From Pseudoalteromonas sp. T1lg23B (lineage in GTDB: Bacteria > Pseudomonadota > Gammaproteobacteria > Enterobacterales > Alteromonadaceae), in assembly GCF_002964665.1 (NCBI RefSeq), contig NZ_PQBZ01000002.1:310001-374000 (forward strand): a stretch of DNA of 64,000 bases, given 5' to 3'. Shown one piece after another: positions 9,792-18,971 of this stretch. Made by a program: the position numbers and the translations under genes. The notes below the pieces were generated by a model. The model was given only the letters and a program-made list of their open reading frames with translations, was not told the origin of the DNA and ran no database searches. Position 1 is the first letter of the stretch, and each line of letters begins with the position of its first letter.

Positions 9792-10727
9792 GTGACAGCA
9801 CCTCATGTCGGCATTTGGATGTACGAAAATGGTGGCGGTAAAGCCATTGAACAAAGGCTCGTTCACGCACTTGCTGAGCGTGGCATTCAGTCAAGCACAG
9901 GGCTAAACCTGCGAGACGCTCGTGCGCAAGGCGGACAAATATTATGTAACGGTATTGTGATGGAACACCTAGATGTGTTTTTGAGTTACAACGCGGGTCA
10001 ACAAACGCAATATCAGCTGTATTTATATCAAGCGCTTAGTCAGTCTATTCCGACACTTAACAACTTTGCCTCCTTTGCATTAGCGGAAGATAAGTTTCGT
10101 ACCTCTCATTTACTAAATGGTCATGGCATTGCGACAGCCGATTACCGCTTATGTCATAAAAATGATATTGCCGGACTCAAAGCCGCAATCCGTGATTTTG
10201 GTGGCAAGTTGGTTTATAAGCCAACAGATGGTTGGGGTGGTGTCGGAATCGTGAAAATAGATGGTGAACATGCCCTTGATATGTTGTTGCCCTTTTTAAG
10301 TCGTACAGACTTGCGCTATTTCTACGTTGAGCGCTTTATTGACTACGACAATACCGACTATCGCGTTGATATTGTGGACGGTAAGTGTGTTGGTTGTTAC
10401 GGACGCAAAGCACCAAAAGACGATTGGAAAACTAATATTACCAGCGGTGGCTCGGTATTTGTTCGTGAACCAAATGATGAAGTGGTTGCTTTGGCGATTA
10501 AAGCGACACAGGCATTGGGGCTGGAAATAGCCGGTGTGGACTTAATTTATGACCGAGAACATGAACGATATGTGGTGTTAGAGGTGAACACCATTCCAGC
10601 CTTTGCGACGCCAGAACAAGAGCAGTTAGGCATCAATTTTAACCAGAATAAACTTGATGCGATGGTGGAACTGATAGAACGAACAGTTCAGCAAAAGCGC
10701 GCTCTTCACTCAATCAAGGTGGCGTAA
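9792..10727 (+). CDS. RimK-like ATP-grasp ligase
   Basis: A 311-residue ATP-grasp enzyme, a family that forms amide bonds through an acyl-phosphate. Visible elements are LVYKPTDGWGGVG (Lys143 and the glycine loop, residues 141-152), YVERFIDYDNTDYRVDIV, GRKAP, NITSGGS (215-221), AGVDLIYD and LEVNTIPAF, whose Glu264 and Asn266 are the expected magnesium ligands. The catalytic core looks intact. The start is a GTG at 9792, supported by AGGAG at 9781-9785; the frame is open upstream to 9702 but without a ribosome site. It is followed after four bases by a second ATP-grasp gene, so the two enzymes probably act together. The substrate is unknown; RimK relatives add glutamate or similar residues. 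Confidence 0.85.
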   Translation: MTAPHVGIWMYENGGGKAIEQRLVHALAERGIQSSTGLNLRDARAQGGQILCNGIVMEHLDVFLSYNAGQQTQYQLYLYQALSQSIPTLNNFASFALAEDKFRTSHLLNGHGIATADYRLCHKNDIAGLKAAIRDFGGKLVYKPTDGWGGVGIVKIDGEHALDMLLPFLSRTDLRYFYVERFIDYDNTDYRVDIVDGKCVGCYGRKAPKDDWKTNITSGGSVFVREPNDEVVALAIKATQALGLEIAGVDLIYDREHERYVVLEVNTIPAFATPEQEQLGINFNQNKLDAMVELIERTVQQKRALHSIKVA

Positions 10728-10731
10728 GACG

Positions 10732-12111
10732 ATGACGACTAAAAACTCTTTACCCAAAATAGGACTTCTCTATTTAGATTATGTGCTGCGCTTTTTCGAC
10801 AAATCTAACTTTAAAGGTTGGCCAGATAAAATCGAGCAAGTGACCTATCATTGGGGCAATGATAAAGCGCGTTTTATCGCTGAAGTGAAACAAAAAAAAA
10901 TAGATGTGCTAATTGGTAATATTCCGGCAACAGCGTATGAAACATTTCGAGATATTGCCCGCTCATTGCCCAATGTGAGATTTTTACCCTCTCTTGATAG
11001 CCAGTTCGCCAATAAGTCTAAAGAAAACGTTACGCATTTTTGCCGTAAATATAATCTTCCAGCTCCCCATACAGAGATTTTCTATATTCCTGAAAAGGCA
11101 AAGAAATATCTTGCTAGTACGCAGTACCCTAAGATTATAAAACGCTCATATGGACCATCAAATTATGGTGGTTACTTTGTACATAAAGTCGATAACTATG
11201 AGCAAGCTCAGGCACTACTTAATGAAAAGCGCTATTACCCAGTGTATGTACAAGATTTCATTCCAATGGAAGCCGATATACGTGTGATGCTGGTGGGGCA
11301 TAAGCCGGTCTGTGCATTTTGGCGTCGACCACCAGAAGGAGAGTGGCTAACCAATACCAGCCAAGGTGGCAGCATGGATTATCAGGATGTACCAAAAAGT
11401 GTGTTAGAGCTGGCGACCCGAGCTTCTAAGGCGGCTAATGCTGAATACTGGGCATGTGATATTGCGCTTGGTAAGGATGGTAAGTTACGTATTTTAGAAT
11501 GTGCTACCGCATTCGCTGCGTTTCCATATATTCGTGATTGGATTGGTCAGTATTTAATGTGGTTGCTCAGTGATGGTCGTTTTATCAAGCCAAATATTCC
11601 ACTTTATAACTGGGAGGAGTTAGGAAAGATTGACTCGCGCTTACTACGCACTATGCGTCATATCGGTTTTTCTCGCTATACCCCAAGCCAAGACTGCGGC
11701 GAGCTGTTTTCTCGTATGGATGATGAAAACTATCCAATTTTAGACACCAAATATAGTGCTCAGGAAGAGTGGCCTAGTGAGATATGGAATTTCCAAGACA
11801 ACTTCAAGTTACAAGGTATTGTTGTGAGCGCAAAAGGATTAAATAGTATGCCTAGCAGCGATGAAACAACACAGCTCAATAGTTATCCCAGTATGCAGTT
11901 CGATGATGCACAAATTCGCGAAATCTTATCCCAAGTGAAAGGTATTGGGGAAAAGATGATTGATGAAATCATGAATACATTTGGTGCCCATGGTGTGGTT
12001 GAGGTACTTAACACAGCGCCTGAGCAATTGTGTGCAGTGAAAAATCTCAAAGATAAAAAGCTTGAAAAGATACTGACCCATTGGCAGCAAGTCGCAAAGT
12101 CGTGTCACTAG
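10732..12111 (+). CDS. Second ATP-grasp protein with C-terminal helix-hairpin-helix
   Basis: A 459-residue protein with an ATP-grasp core at about residues 95-300: PKIIKRSYGPSNYGG (Lys134/Lys137 and flexible loop), ADIRVMLVG, FWRRP, NTSQGGS and ACDIALG. The closing metal motif, normally ExN, reads LECATAFAAF here (Glu256 kept, the Asn position is Ala258). After a middle region of unknown fold comes a helix-hairpin-helix-like repeat at about 398-452 (VKGIGEKMIDEIMNTFG, then VKNLKDKKLEKIL). HhH modules usually contact DNA and are not expected on a peptide ligase. The gene sits four bases behind the first ligase. It may be a ligase of altered chemistry or an ATP-binding partner protein. Confidence 0.75.
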   Translation: MTTKNSLPKIGLLYLDYVLRFFDKSNFKGWPDKIEQVTYHWGNDKARFIAEVKQKKIDVLIGNIPATAYETFRDIARSLPNVRFLPSLDSQFANKSKENVTHFCRKYNLPAPHTEIFYIPEKAKKYLASTQYPKIIKRSYGPSNYGGYFVHKVDNYEQAQALLNEKRYYPVYVQDFIPMEADIRVMLVGHKPVCAFWRRPPEGEWLTNTSQGGSMDYQDVPKSVLELATRASKAANAEYWACDIALGKDGKLRILECATAFAAFPYIRDWIGQYLMWLLSDGRFIKPNIPLYNWEELGKIDSRLLRTMRHIGFSRYTPSQDCGELFSRMDDENYPILDTKYSAQEEWPSEIWNFQDNFKLQGIVVSAKGLNSMPSSDETTQLNSYPSMQFDDAQIREILSQVKGIGEKMIDEIMNTFGAHGVVEVLNTAPEQLCAVKNLKDKKLEKILTHWQQVAKSCH

Positions 12112-12204
12112 AGTCACTGTATGTATGGTTGTTTCTTAGCCATGCCATCTGTGTGGCATGGCGATTTTGAAACAATAAAATGTCGTTAGTTGTATGGAAA
12201 TATT

Positions 12205-14796
12205 ATGAAAATCCAGTACGCATCGTATCAAGATACCATTGATTTTTTACAACAAAGTATGAGTGAACATCCCCACCTGATCCGTCTACAAAGTATCGGT
12301 GAAACGTGGGAAGGACGACCTATCATGTTGGTGACTGTGTCACTGGATGTCACTTATGCGGATGATAAACCCGCTTTACTTTACACCGGTTCCATTCATG
12401 CAAGAGAATGGATTGGCAATGAATTAGCGATTAAATTTATTCAGTATGTAATTGATAACTATCGTTTTAACCCAAAATTACAAACAGCTTTGACACGCAA
12501 TACCCTGTATATGGTGCCGTGCTTAAACCCTGATGGGTTTGAATATTCGCGCAATCACTTTTCATTTTGGCGTAAAAACCGTCGCAATAATGGTGATGGC
12601 ACCTTTGGTGTGGATTTGAATCGTAACTTTGATGCCAAATTTATGCGCAATCAGAATACGCAATCAAATACTTATGGCGGACCTCACGCGTTTTCAGAAC
12701 CAGAAACTTCGGCCATTAGAGACTTCGTAGAAAGTCATGACAATATTCGTATTGCTTTGGATTATCACTCACAAGGTAATGTGTTTTTTCCTGCTCATAA
12801 ATTTAACCATGAAGTAGAAATAGAGGGCACCGATCTCAATGTATTGTGTGCCAATATGAACAATGAGATCAGAAAAGTAACAGGCCGTCAGTACGGTATC
12901 CATCGGGGGAAGCCTCCGGCTCAGCTGATCCAAGGAAGTGGTCGAGAATATTACTACCGTAAAGGGATCATCGCGACCGTGGTTGAAGTTGGTACGCGTA
13001 ACATTCCAGATTATATGAAAAATATGGCGCAGAGTGTGGCGGAAAATATTCCTGCTGTTGCCTATGCGCTCAGTGAAGCAATTAATTACTCTCCTTTAGC
13101 GCCCGCCCGCGTGGCTGAATTTACCATTAAGCATGTTGGGCATGACAATGTGGAGTTGGAGTGGGAATATCAGGAGCGTGACGATATCTACTTTGAGGTG
13201 TACCGCAGTGAGCACAATAAGGCCCCGTGTACCGAAGAAAATTTGGTTGCGATTACCAAATCGTTATCATTTTTGGATTCTCAACTTAAAAGTGGTCACT
13301 TCTATTTTTATAACATTCGAGCGGTAGATAAAGTTACTAAAATAAAATCGCCATTTAGTCCTGAGTTGCGTTTAAAAACCACCTTGGCCGACAATCAATG
13401 TGGACGTACTTTGTTCCCAGCCAAAGAGCAAGTAGGGTATTTATCGCAAAACTATTTGAGTAAAAACAAAGAACACTTCGGTTACAACTCAATGTTTATT
13501 GGTGTCGATAAAAGCCGAGGCATCAGTATTGGTGTGATTGCGTTTGATTTGAGTACGATTCCCGAGGGCTCACATATTGAAACAGCACAGTTTTTTTTGT
13601 ACCCGATGAACCGGGTGGCCGCTAAAATTGAAAAATATGGAGAGTGGTCAATTTCAATATTGGATGCCAGTTTAATTGATGATATTTATGATTTTGCGAA
13701 AATTTATGATGCCAAACCACTTCATACCTTAGGGCAAACCATAGAATCAGATAAAATGACTCAAGGGATATGGCTGCGTTGGGCGCTCAATGGGGTAGAG
13801 CGCACATTGTTAGAATCTTTGCTTGGTCAGCATACCTTATTACTGCGCATTCAAGGGCCACAAACTCTTCCCTTGGGGAATGATTCGCAAGTGATGCAAT
13901 TTGATATTGGTTATGGTTCATTTGGTAGTGGCCTACATTATCGTCCTAATCTTGAGCTTATTTATCAGTTACCTGAGTTATCATCGACGGTTTATGCAAG
14001 TAGCTGTAATACGATATATAAAGACAAGGTGTTAGCAGACAAACTCTCATCAGGTTTTGATGCGGATGGTGAGATTGTATATGGACAATTAGCGTTTGAA
14101 CTCAATGAATGTTTTGATCCGCAACGCACCGTGTTTACCGGAGCTTGTTTGACGTTGTACAGCACCAATAGTCTTACTTCGGCCAAAGATGTGCGCTTTA
14201 CTGTGGAGCTGGTTGAGCTAAAAGATGTGAACTTTAAACATGTTAAGCAAAGACAAAAGATTGAGTACATTGGTTATGAGGTGAGTAATGAGCAGCTAAA
14301 AGAGCGCACGGCTCATAATTTCATCTTTGATAGCTATAGCCTAAAAGAGCTTGCTCGTTTACATAAAGCACAAACGCCACTGTATTTCATTATTCGTGCA
14401 ACGGCTGAATCCCAAGCACGTAATGCGTTAGTTAATTGGCATGACTGTCGGGATACACAGCCCGCGCAGTTACATGTGGAATATATTGAGCGTCGGATAG
14501 AGGCACTGCCAGCGCCCACTCACCTGCAAACTCAAGTGGAAAATGGGGTGGTCAAGTTAACGTGGTTAAATACAGATAGCTCAGATTTAGTTGGTAGTTT
14601 TGTGGTCCGTAACCGATTTCATCCACCGCGCTCGCCATTTGATGGTGTTAAACTTTATGGTGGGCAGGATCAGTATACATTGGATAACTTTGGTAACGCT
14701 GATATTGCTAAATATTACGCAGTCTTTAGTTATGACCATGTGCCGAACTACTCTGAGCCAGCGGTGATCTATTACCCTGGGCGGGGAGAGAGTTAA
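12205..14796 (+). CDS. Large M14-family zinc carboxypeptidase with Fn3-like and DNRLRE-like regions
   Basis: An 863-residue protein with a complete M14 carboxypeptidase domain (about 1-300): GSIHAREW supplies His65 and Glu68, DLNRNFD the substrate-binding Asn/Arg, DYHSQG the third zinc ligand His188, and VVEVGTR the catalytic Glu261. A fibronectin-III-like domain follows (about 305-395), then two regions resembling DNRLRE domains (about 420-590 and 600-755) and a second Fn3-like domain (about 770-860). No signal peptide or lipobox is visible at the N terminus, which is odd for extracellular-style accessory domains. The likely start is the ATG at 12205; a TTG five codons upstream is open. It lies 93 bases behind the ATP-grasp pair on the same strand, so it may process their product. 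Confidence 0.85.
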   Translation: MKIQYASYQDTIDFLQQSMSEHPHLIRLQSIGETWEGRPIMLVTVSLDVTYADDKPALLYTGSIHAREWIGNELAIKFIQYVIDNYRFNPKLQTALTRNTLYMVPCLNPDGFEYSRNHFSFWRKNRRNNGDGTFGVDLNRNFDAKFMRNQNTQSNTYGGPHAFSEPETSAIRDFVESHDNIRIALDYHSQGNVFFPAHKFNHEVEIEGTDLNVLCANMNNEIRKVTGRQYGIHRGKPPAQLIQGSGREYYYRKGIIATVVEVGTRNIPDYMKNMAQSVAENIPAVAYALSEAINYSPLAPARVAEFTIKHVGHDNVELEWEYQERDDIYFEVYRSEHNKAPCTEENLVAITKSLSFLDSQLKSGHFYFYNIRAVDKVTKIKSPFSPELRLKTTLADNQCGRTLFPAKEQVGYLSQNYLSKNKEHFGYNSMFIGVDKSRGISIGVIAFDLSTIPEGSHIETAQFFLYPMNRVAAKIEKYGEWSISILDASLIDDIYDFAKIYDAKPLHTLGQTIESDKMTQGIWLRWALNGVERTLLESLLGQHTLLLRIQGPQTLPLGNDSQVMQFDIGYGSFGSGLHYRPNLELIYQLPELSSTVYASSCNTIYKDKVLADKLSSGFDADGEIVYGQLAFELNECFDPQRTVFTGACLTLYSTNSLTSAKDVRFTVELVELKDVNFKHVKQRQKIEYIGYEVSNEQLKERTAHNFIFDSYSLKELARLHKAQTPLYFIIRATAESQARNALVNWHDCRDTQPAQLHVEYIERRIEALPAPTHLQTQVENGVVKLTWLNTDSSDLVGSFVVRNRFHPPRSPFDGVKLYGGQDQYTLDNFGNADIAKYYAVFSYDHVPNYSEPAVIYYPGRGES

Positions 14797-14800
14797 ATAC

Positions 14801-14828
14801 AAGTAAGGCCGCGATTGCGGCCCTACTT
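14801..14828. terminator. GC-rich hairpin after the carboxypeptidase gene
   Basis: AAGTA-A-GGCCGC and GCGGCC-C-TACTT form a near-perfect stem around the loop GATT, five bases after the stop codon. There is no T tract, so it may work as a 3' processing or stability hairpin rather than a classical intrinsic terminator. Confidence 0.6.
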
Positions 14829-14920
14829 AGAGATACATGGAGGATGTACTCTCTGAGTATTGCATCACTAGTACACAACACGCAAATTTGCTGGTCTGTT
14901 TAGTATGTGTTCTACACATA
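14829..14920. repeat. Two further hairpins in a 250-base intergenic stretch
   Basis: AGAGATACAT (14829-14838) pairs with ATGTACTCTCT (14844-14854, one bulged base), and TATGTGT (14904-14910) pairs perfectly with ACACATA (14914-14920). The 11-mer CTGGTCTGTTT also occurs twice, at about 14891 and 14977. The region lies between convergent genes and holds no convincing coding frame. It may contain terminators for the minus-strand operon or a small RNA. Confidence 0.4.
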
Positions 14921-15046
14921 CGGCTTAGCTTTAGTACATATTATAACCGCTTTGTACCGCAGATGTCGATATAGTACTGGTCTGTTTTGTAGGTGGTAGC
15001 ACACTGCTTAATTGAAAATAACTTTCTTATCTTAGTGAAAGCACAA

Positions 15047-15526
15047 TCACAGTTCAAAAGGCGCAACACCAACAGCCTGCATAGTGTAACCTGTCTGTGC
15101 GAGTTCACCTTGCCATGTTTCGACTTTGATGACTCCTGTGACCGTAATAGCATCATATAAGCTTTCGATGGGCACACCGCCCTTTATTTTCACATGCACA
15201 ATTTGGTTTGGTGGTGGAGGTGGAACATGGATACAGGCGCCAAAATAGGGAACCAGTAGAAACTCACTGATCATCTGACTGTCTCCTTCTAGCGGTACCA
15301 CAAAGCCAGGCAAACTGACGGATTGGCCATCCAAACTTTTTACCACGGGTGCATCTAGGTTTGGTTGAACCCAGTTTTGGTCATTGCCATCGTGACTGGC
15401 AGCGTCCTGATTATTCACTTGCACATGACCTTTAGGTATTAAGTCTTCCCAGAAAATCTCTTTAGGAGGGTTAGCATGTGCGCTGACGCTTAACATACTG
15501 ATGAATAACAGGGAAATAAATCGCAT
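15047..15526 (-). CDS. DUF3299 periplasmic protein
   Basis: A 159-residue exported protein of the DUF3299 family. A signal peptide ends near VSAHANP; the mature part contains the family blocks WEDLIPKG, SLPGFVVPLEG, FLLVPYFGACIHVPPPPPNQ (a Cys-His pair followed by a proline run) and the OB-fold-like VTGVIKVETW. Function is not established. It is the last gene of an operon with the FtsX-like permease (12-base gap) and ABC ATPase, an arrangement shared by many gammaproteobacteria; as I recall, related loci in Vibrio are zinc-regulated. The Cys and His may hold a metal. Confidence 0.85.
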   Translation of the reverse strand: MRFISLLFISMLSVSAHANPPKEIFWEDLIPKGHVQVNNQDAASHDGNDQNWVQPNLDAPVVKSLDGQSVSLPGFVVPLEGDSQMISEFLLVPYFGACIHVPPPPPNQIVHVKIKGGVPIESLYDAITVTGVIKVETWQGELAQTGYTMQAVGVAPFEL

Positions 15527-15538
15527 ATACGTACTCTC

Positions 15539-16897
15539 TTAAATTTTAATGCTCATACCATCGGCCAACGAATAATAGTAGGCGCGCGCGGCAGGAAATA
15601 GGCCCATTAGTGTACCACTGAGCATGATAACGCCTAACAAGGTGAGTTCATAGGGTGACAAAGGTGTCATGCTTAGACTGATCCCAAATTGACTTTGCAG
15701 CATAGGCGTTACTGTAAGTAGTCCAGCGTAAAATAACAAAGTACCTGATAGACAGCCTAGCAGCGTGATAATGACGGCTTCAAAGCTTAACAGACTGAAA
15801 ATATGCCAAGGTCTGGCTCCAACAGAGCGCAGGATAGCCAATTCTCTTCGTCTTTGATTCACCGTAGCCAATAGAGTTGTTAACATGCCAAGCAAACTGA
15901 TAATGACTACAACCATTGAAAACAATAACAGTATCTTCTCAACAATACCTAGCATGTCCCACAGCTCTTTTAGCGTGACGGTGGGCATTATCGCAAGCAA
16001 GGGTTCAGCTTTATATTGATTGATATTACGACGTATTTGCAGTGTGTAAAGTGGTGAATCAAAGCCCATTAAAAAGGCGGTAATTTGTTTGGGGCTGCCG
16101 ATCAAATCCGATGGTTCGCTATCAAGCGAGCCATTCGGCAAGCCATTCGGCAGGCCATGAGAGTGCTCGTGTTGATGGATTGATGAGTGATCTTGAGCTG
16201 CATGTGAGTCATGCTTATGTTGTGTGCTGTGGTTGCGAGAAATTGCGCGAGGCTTGCTATTGTTGGCATGAATAGCATCGATGGCAATCAAAGGTATGTG
16301 TACGGTCTTATCTACGGGTGTACCAGTGGGGGCTAAAATACCCACAATGGTCATGGGATTATCATCATGATGATGAAAACTTGTGTTCCCCATACCGTGT
16401 GATATCACGATATTTTCACCCAGCTGATAGCCAAGCTTTTTAGCGACCTGACTGCCTAGTACCACTTCCTTACCATTATGAAACGCACGTCCAGATTTAA
16501 ATTGCAGAGCTTGTTTTTTGGCGTAGCGGTAATGCTCAAAATAGCTGCTATCGGTGCCCAGCACCGCGTAACCTTTGTGACTGTCTCCTAAACTCATAGG
16601 AATACTCCAAGCGACGCCTTTGCGTCCTTTAATATCTTGGTAGCTTTGCCAACTGACTGCGTTATTGCTATGACCGATGCGAAATACGCTAGAGAGTAGT
16701 AATTGAATGTCGCCAGTACGGGCACCCACGATCAGATCTGTGCCAGATATGGTATTGCTAAAGCTGTTTTTAGCATCCATTCTTACGCGCTCAATGCTCA
16801 ACAGCAGCATCACGCTAATTGCGATGGTAAACAATGTTAAGAGTATACTGGCTCGGCGATTCAAGCAGCTCTTGAGGGCAAGTTTGAGCAAGGTCAT
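15539..16897 (-). CDS. FtsX/MacB-type ABC permease with histidine-rich loop
   Basis: A 452-residue inner-membrane ABC permease with the FtsX/LolC layout: a first helix at about 18-36, a large periplasmic domain, then three helices at about 320-345, 370-395 and 410-435. Within the periplasmic domain there is an insert with ten histidines (about residues 210-250, including HKHDSH and HQHEHSH) and a shorter HHHDD further upstream. Such loops commonly bind zinc or similar metals. Two 12-base direct repeats at 16130-16153 encode the adjoining GLPNGLPNG. It overlaps the ATPase gene by four bases. Mechanotransmission or envelope export coupled to metal handling is the inference. Confidence 0.9.
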   Translation of the reverse strand: MTLLKLALKSCLNRRASILLTLFTIAISVMLLLSIERVRMDAKNSFSNTISGTDLIVGARTGDIQLLLSSVFRIGHSNNAVSWQSYQDIKGRKGVAWSIPMSLGDSHKGYAVLGTDSSYFEHYRYAKKQALQFKSGRAFHNGKEVVLGSQVAKKLGYQLGENIVISHGMGNTSFHHHDDNPMTIVGILAPTGTPVDKTVHIPLIAIDAIHANNSKPRAISRNHSTQHKHDSHAAQDHSSIHQHEHSHGLPNGLPNGSLDSEPSDLIGSPKQITAFLMGFDSPLYTLQIRRNINQYKAEPLLAIMPTVTLKELWDMLGIVEKILLLFSMVVVIISLLGMLTTLLATVNQRRRELAILRSVGARPWHIFSLLSFEAVIITLLGCLSGTLLFYAGLLTVTPMLQSQFGISLSMTPLSPYELTLLGVIMLSGTLMGLFPAARAYYYSLADGMSIKI

Positions 16898-17583
16898 AGG
16901 CCGGCCTCATTAATACTCACTAAGCTGATTTTGCGATCAAAAAGGTGAGATAAACTATTGTCGTGACTTACAAAAATAATGGTGGCTTGATACTTTTCTG
17001 CTTGTTCAAATAAGGTGGTAATAAACGCCTCCCTTGTATCGGCATCAAGCGCAGAAGTGGGTTCATCGGCAATAATGACCTCTGGTTGGCCGATAAAAGC
17101 ACGCGCCGCAGCAACACGCTGTTGTTGACCGATACTGAGCTGGGATACGCTACGTGATAATAAGCTATCATCCAGTCCCAAGGCGCTTAGCAGGTGGTGC
17201 GCTTGTGCCACTACTTGGCTTCGTTCGTCACGGACTTTCTTTGTTCGCCTAGGGGAAAACTCGCATCCTAATGTCACATTTTCTATAGGACTCAAATAAG
17301 GCAGCAAATTAAAGTTTTGAAAAATAGTACCTATATGGTCGGCACGAAAGCGGTCTCGCTTGGCCCCAGAGAGCTTGGCCAAAGACTGGCCCAGTATGGT
17401 GACTGAACCTTGCTGTATAGGTGTAATACCAGCCAGCAAACCGAGCAAAGTTGACTTGCCACTACCACTTGGACCATGTAAGAACAATTTCTCCCCAGCA
17501 TCGATTTGCAAGTGCTTAATTTGCAATGTGGGGTGGGCATGGTTTTGCCATGTGTAGATTAAATCGCTAATTTCAATCATCAA
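16894..17583 (-). CDS. ABC transporter ATP-binding protein (LolD/MacB type)
   Basis: The 229-residue cytoplasmic ATPase partner of the downstream FtsX-like permease. Walker A is GPSGSGKST (about residue 37), the signature is LSIGQQQRVAAARA, Walker B is PEVIIADEPTSALD and the switch His is in IFVSHD. The Q-loop reads IFQNFNLLPYL. Size and motifs fit the LolD/MacB subgroup, which powers mechanotransmission rather than simple import. It is the first gene of the three-gene operon; the start at 17583 is an ATG with a second ATG immediately after. A weak palindrome upstream could be a Zur site but is not convincing. Confidence 0.93.
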   Translation of the reverse strand: MMIEISDLIYTWQNHAHPTLQIKHLQIDAGEKLFLHGPSGSGKSTLLGLLAGITPIQQGSVTILGQSLAKLSGAKRDRFRADHIGTIFQNFNLLPYLSPIENVTLGCEFSPRRTKKVRDERSQVVAQAHHLLSALGLDDSLLSRSVSQLSIGQQQRVAAARAFIGQPEVIIADEPTSALDADTREAFITTLFEQAEKYQATIIFVSHDNSLSHLFDRKISLVSINEAGL

Positions 17584-17779
17584 TAAACCTCACCGCTATG
17601 ATGTTAGCGATGGTATATCAGAATGAAGTAAGGCAAAACCTTGCATCGTTAAATTCTAAACTTTCTGCGGCAAACGGCGTTGTGATTGTGATTTTGTCGC
17701 TGAACGATTATTATAACGCCTTCTAACCCCCTCATTTTTTGCACCCTTTAGCAAGGTGCATCCGGCCCTTGGAGTAATA

Positions 17780-18886
17780 ATGAGTAGCTACAAAGTTTTA
17801 GACGTCAATGACGATCTACCAATTCGCACCAAAGGTGCAGTTCACAGCGGTAAAGTTCGTTCAGTTTACTGGCTCACCGATGAAGATAGCGCACGCCTAA
17901 TTGCCGAAAAAGGTTACGATGTACCAGCGGGTACTGAGCTGGCGATCATGGTAATTTCAGATAGAATTTCGGCTTTTGATTGTATTTGGCAAGGTGAAAA
18001 TGGCCTCAATGGTGTACCAGGTAAAGGCATCGCACTGAACAGTGTTGCTGCGCACTGGTTTAAGCTATTTGATGATGCGGGTCTTGCTGGTAATCATATT
18101 GTTGATATTCCCCATCCTTATGTATGGATCGTACGCAAAGCAAGCACCGTCAGAGTCGAGGCCATAGCCCGTCAATACATTACCGGTAGCATGTGGCGTG
18201 ACTATGCCAAAGGCATTCGCAATTTTTGTGGTATCGAGTTGCCAGAGGGACTACAGGCCAATCAAAAGTTACCTGAGCTTTTGATCACACCGTCAACAAA
18301 AGGCATTATCACCGGTCTTGATGACGTGCCAGCGGTAGATGATGTTAATATCAGTCGTAAAAACATCACCGACAACTTAGCGGCATTTAACTTCAAATCA
18401 GCTGATGATGTGGCTAAATACGAGCAATTATTGACACAAGGCTTTGCCTTGATCAGTGCCGAGCTTGCTAAGCTGGATCAAATCTTTGTCGATACCAAAT
18501 TTGAGTTTGGCTATGTTGAAGATACCGACGGTCAGGAAAAGCTTATCTACATTGATGAAGTCGGTACGCCAGATTCATCTCGTATTTGGGATGGCCCTGC
18601 ATATCGTGACGGTAAAATCATCGAAAACTCAAAAGAAGGTTTCCGTCAGTTACTCATCAATAATGTGCCGGACAGCGACGTATTGTTAAATAAAGACCGC
18701 ATGAATGAACGTGAAGAATTGGCCAAGCACTATCAGTTACCTGTAGATGTCATGATGGCGGTTTCGGAAACTTATGTCGGTATTGCGAGCAAAATCGTGG
18801 GACAGGACCTTGTGATCCCAACAGACCCACGCTCAGAGGTCATTGCAGTCCTAGATGCGCAATATGGCTTGATTGAAAATCACTAG
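17780..18886 (+). CDS. purC: Phosphoribosylaminoimidazole-succinocarboxamide synthase
   Basis: Joins CAIR and aspartate with ATP in purine biosynthesis. The 368-residue protein is the longer SAICAR synthase type. Signs include [11 protein letters not shown] near the N terminus, [30 protein letters not shown], the SPSTK-like [15 protein letters not shown] and [11 protein letters not shown]. The ATG at 17780 follows GGAG at 17771-17774; an ATG at 17756 is in frame but lacks a ribosome site. It is a single gene closed by a terminator. A half PurR-like sequence lies about 100 bases upstream. Confidence 0.96.
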   Translation: MSSYKVLDVNDDLPIRTKGAVHSGKVRSVYWLTDEDSARLIAEKGYDVPAGTELAIMVISDRISAFDCIWQGENGLNGVPGKGIALNSVAAHWFKLFDDAGLAGNHIVDIPHPYVWIVRKASTVRVEAIARQYITGSMWRDYAKGIRNFCGIELPEGLQANQKLPELLITPSTKGIITGLDDVPAVDDVNISRKNITDNLAAFNFKSADDVAKYEQLLTQGFALISAELAKLDQIFVDTKFEFGYVEDTDGQEKLIYIDEVGTPDSSRIWDGPAYRDGKIIENSKEGFRQLLINNVPDSDVLLNKDRMNEREELAKHYQLPVDVMMAVSETYVGIASKIVGQDLVIPTDPRSEVIAVLDAQYGLIENH

Positions 18887-18900
18887 TCTGCCATAGACTT

Positions 18901-18934
18901 AGCCAATAAACGGTGTTTGAACCGTTTATTGGCT
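18901..18934 (+). terminator. Terminator hairpin after purC
   Basis: AGCCAATAAACGG at 18901-18913 pairs perfectly with CCGTTTATTGGCT at 18922-18934 around an eight-base loop, starting 14 bases after the purC stop. The T tract is poor (GTTATCTC), but position and strength support termination. Confidence 0.75.
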
Positions 18935-18971
18935 GTTATCTCACAAATGCTTTCGCAAATGCCTTGCAATT

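Noticed and set aside
17584..17640. Possible Zur box upstream of the ABC/DUF3299 operon
   Set aside because: The sequence GATGTTAGCGATGGTATATC is only partly symmetric and matches the Zur consensus poorly; kept as a search suggestion, not a feature.
17668..17683. Possible PurR operator upstream of purC (GGCAAACGGCGTTG)
   Set aside because: Only the left half resembles the PurR consensus; the right half does not fit.
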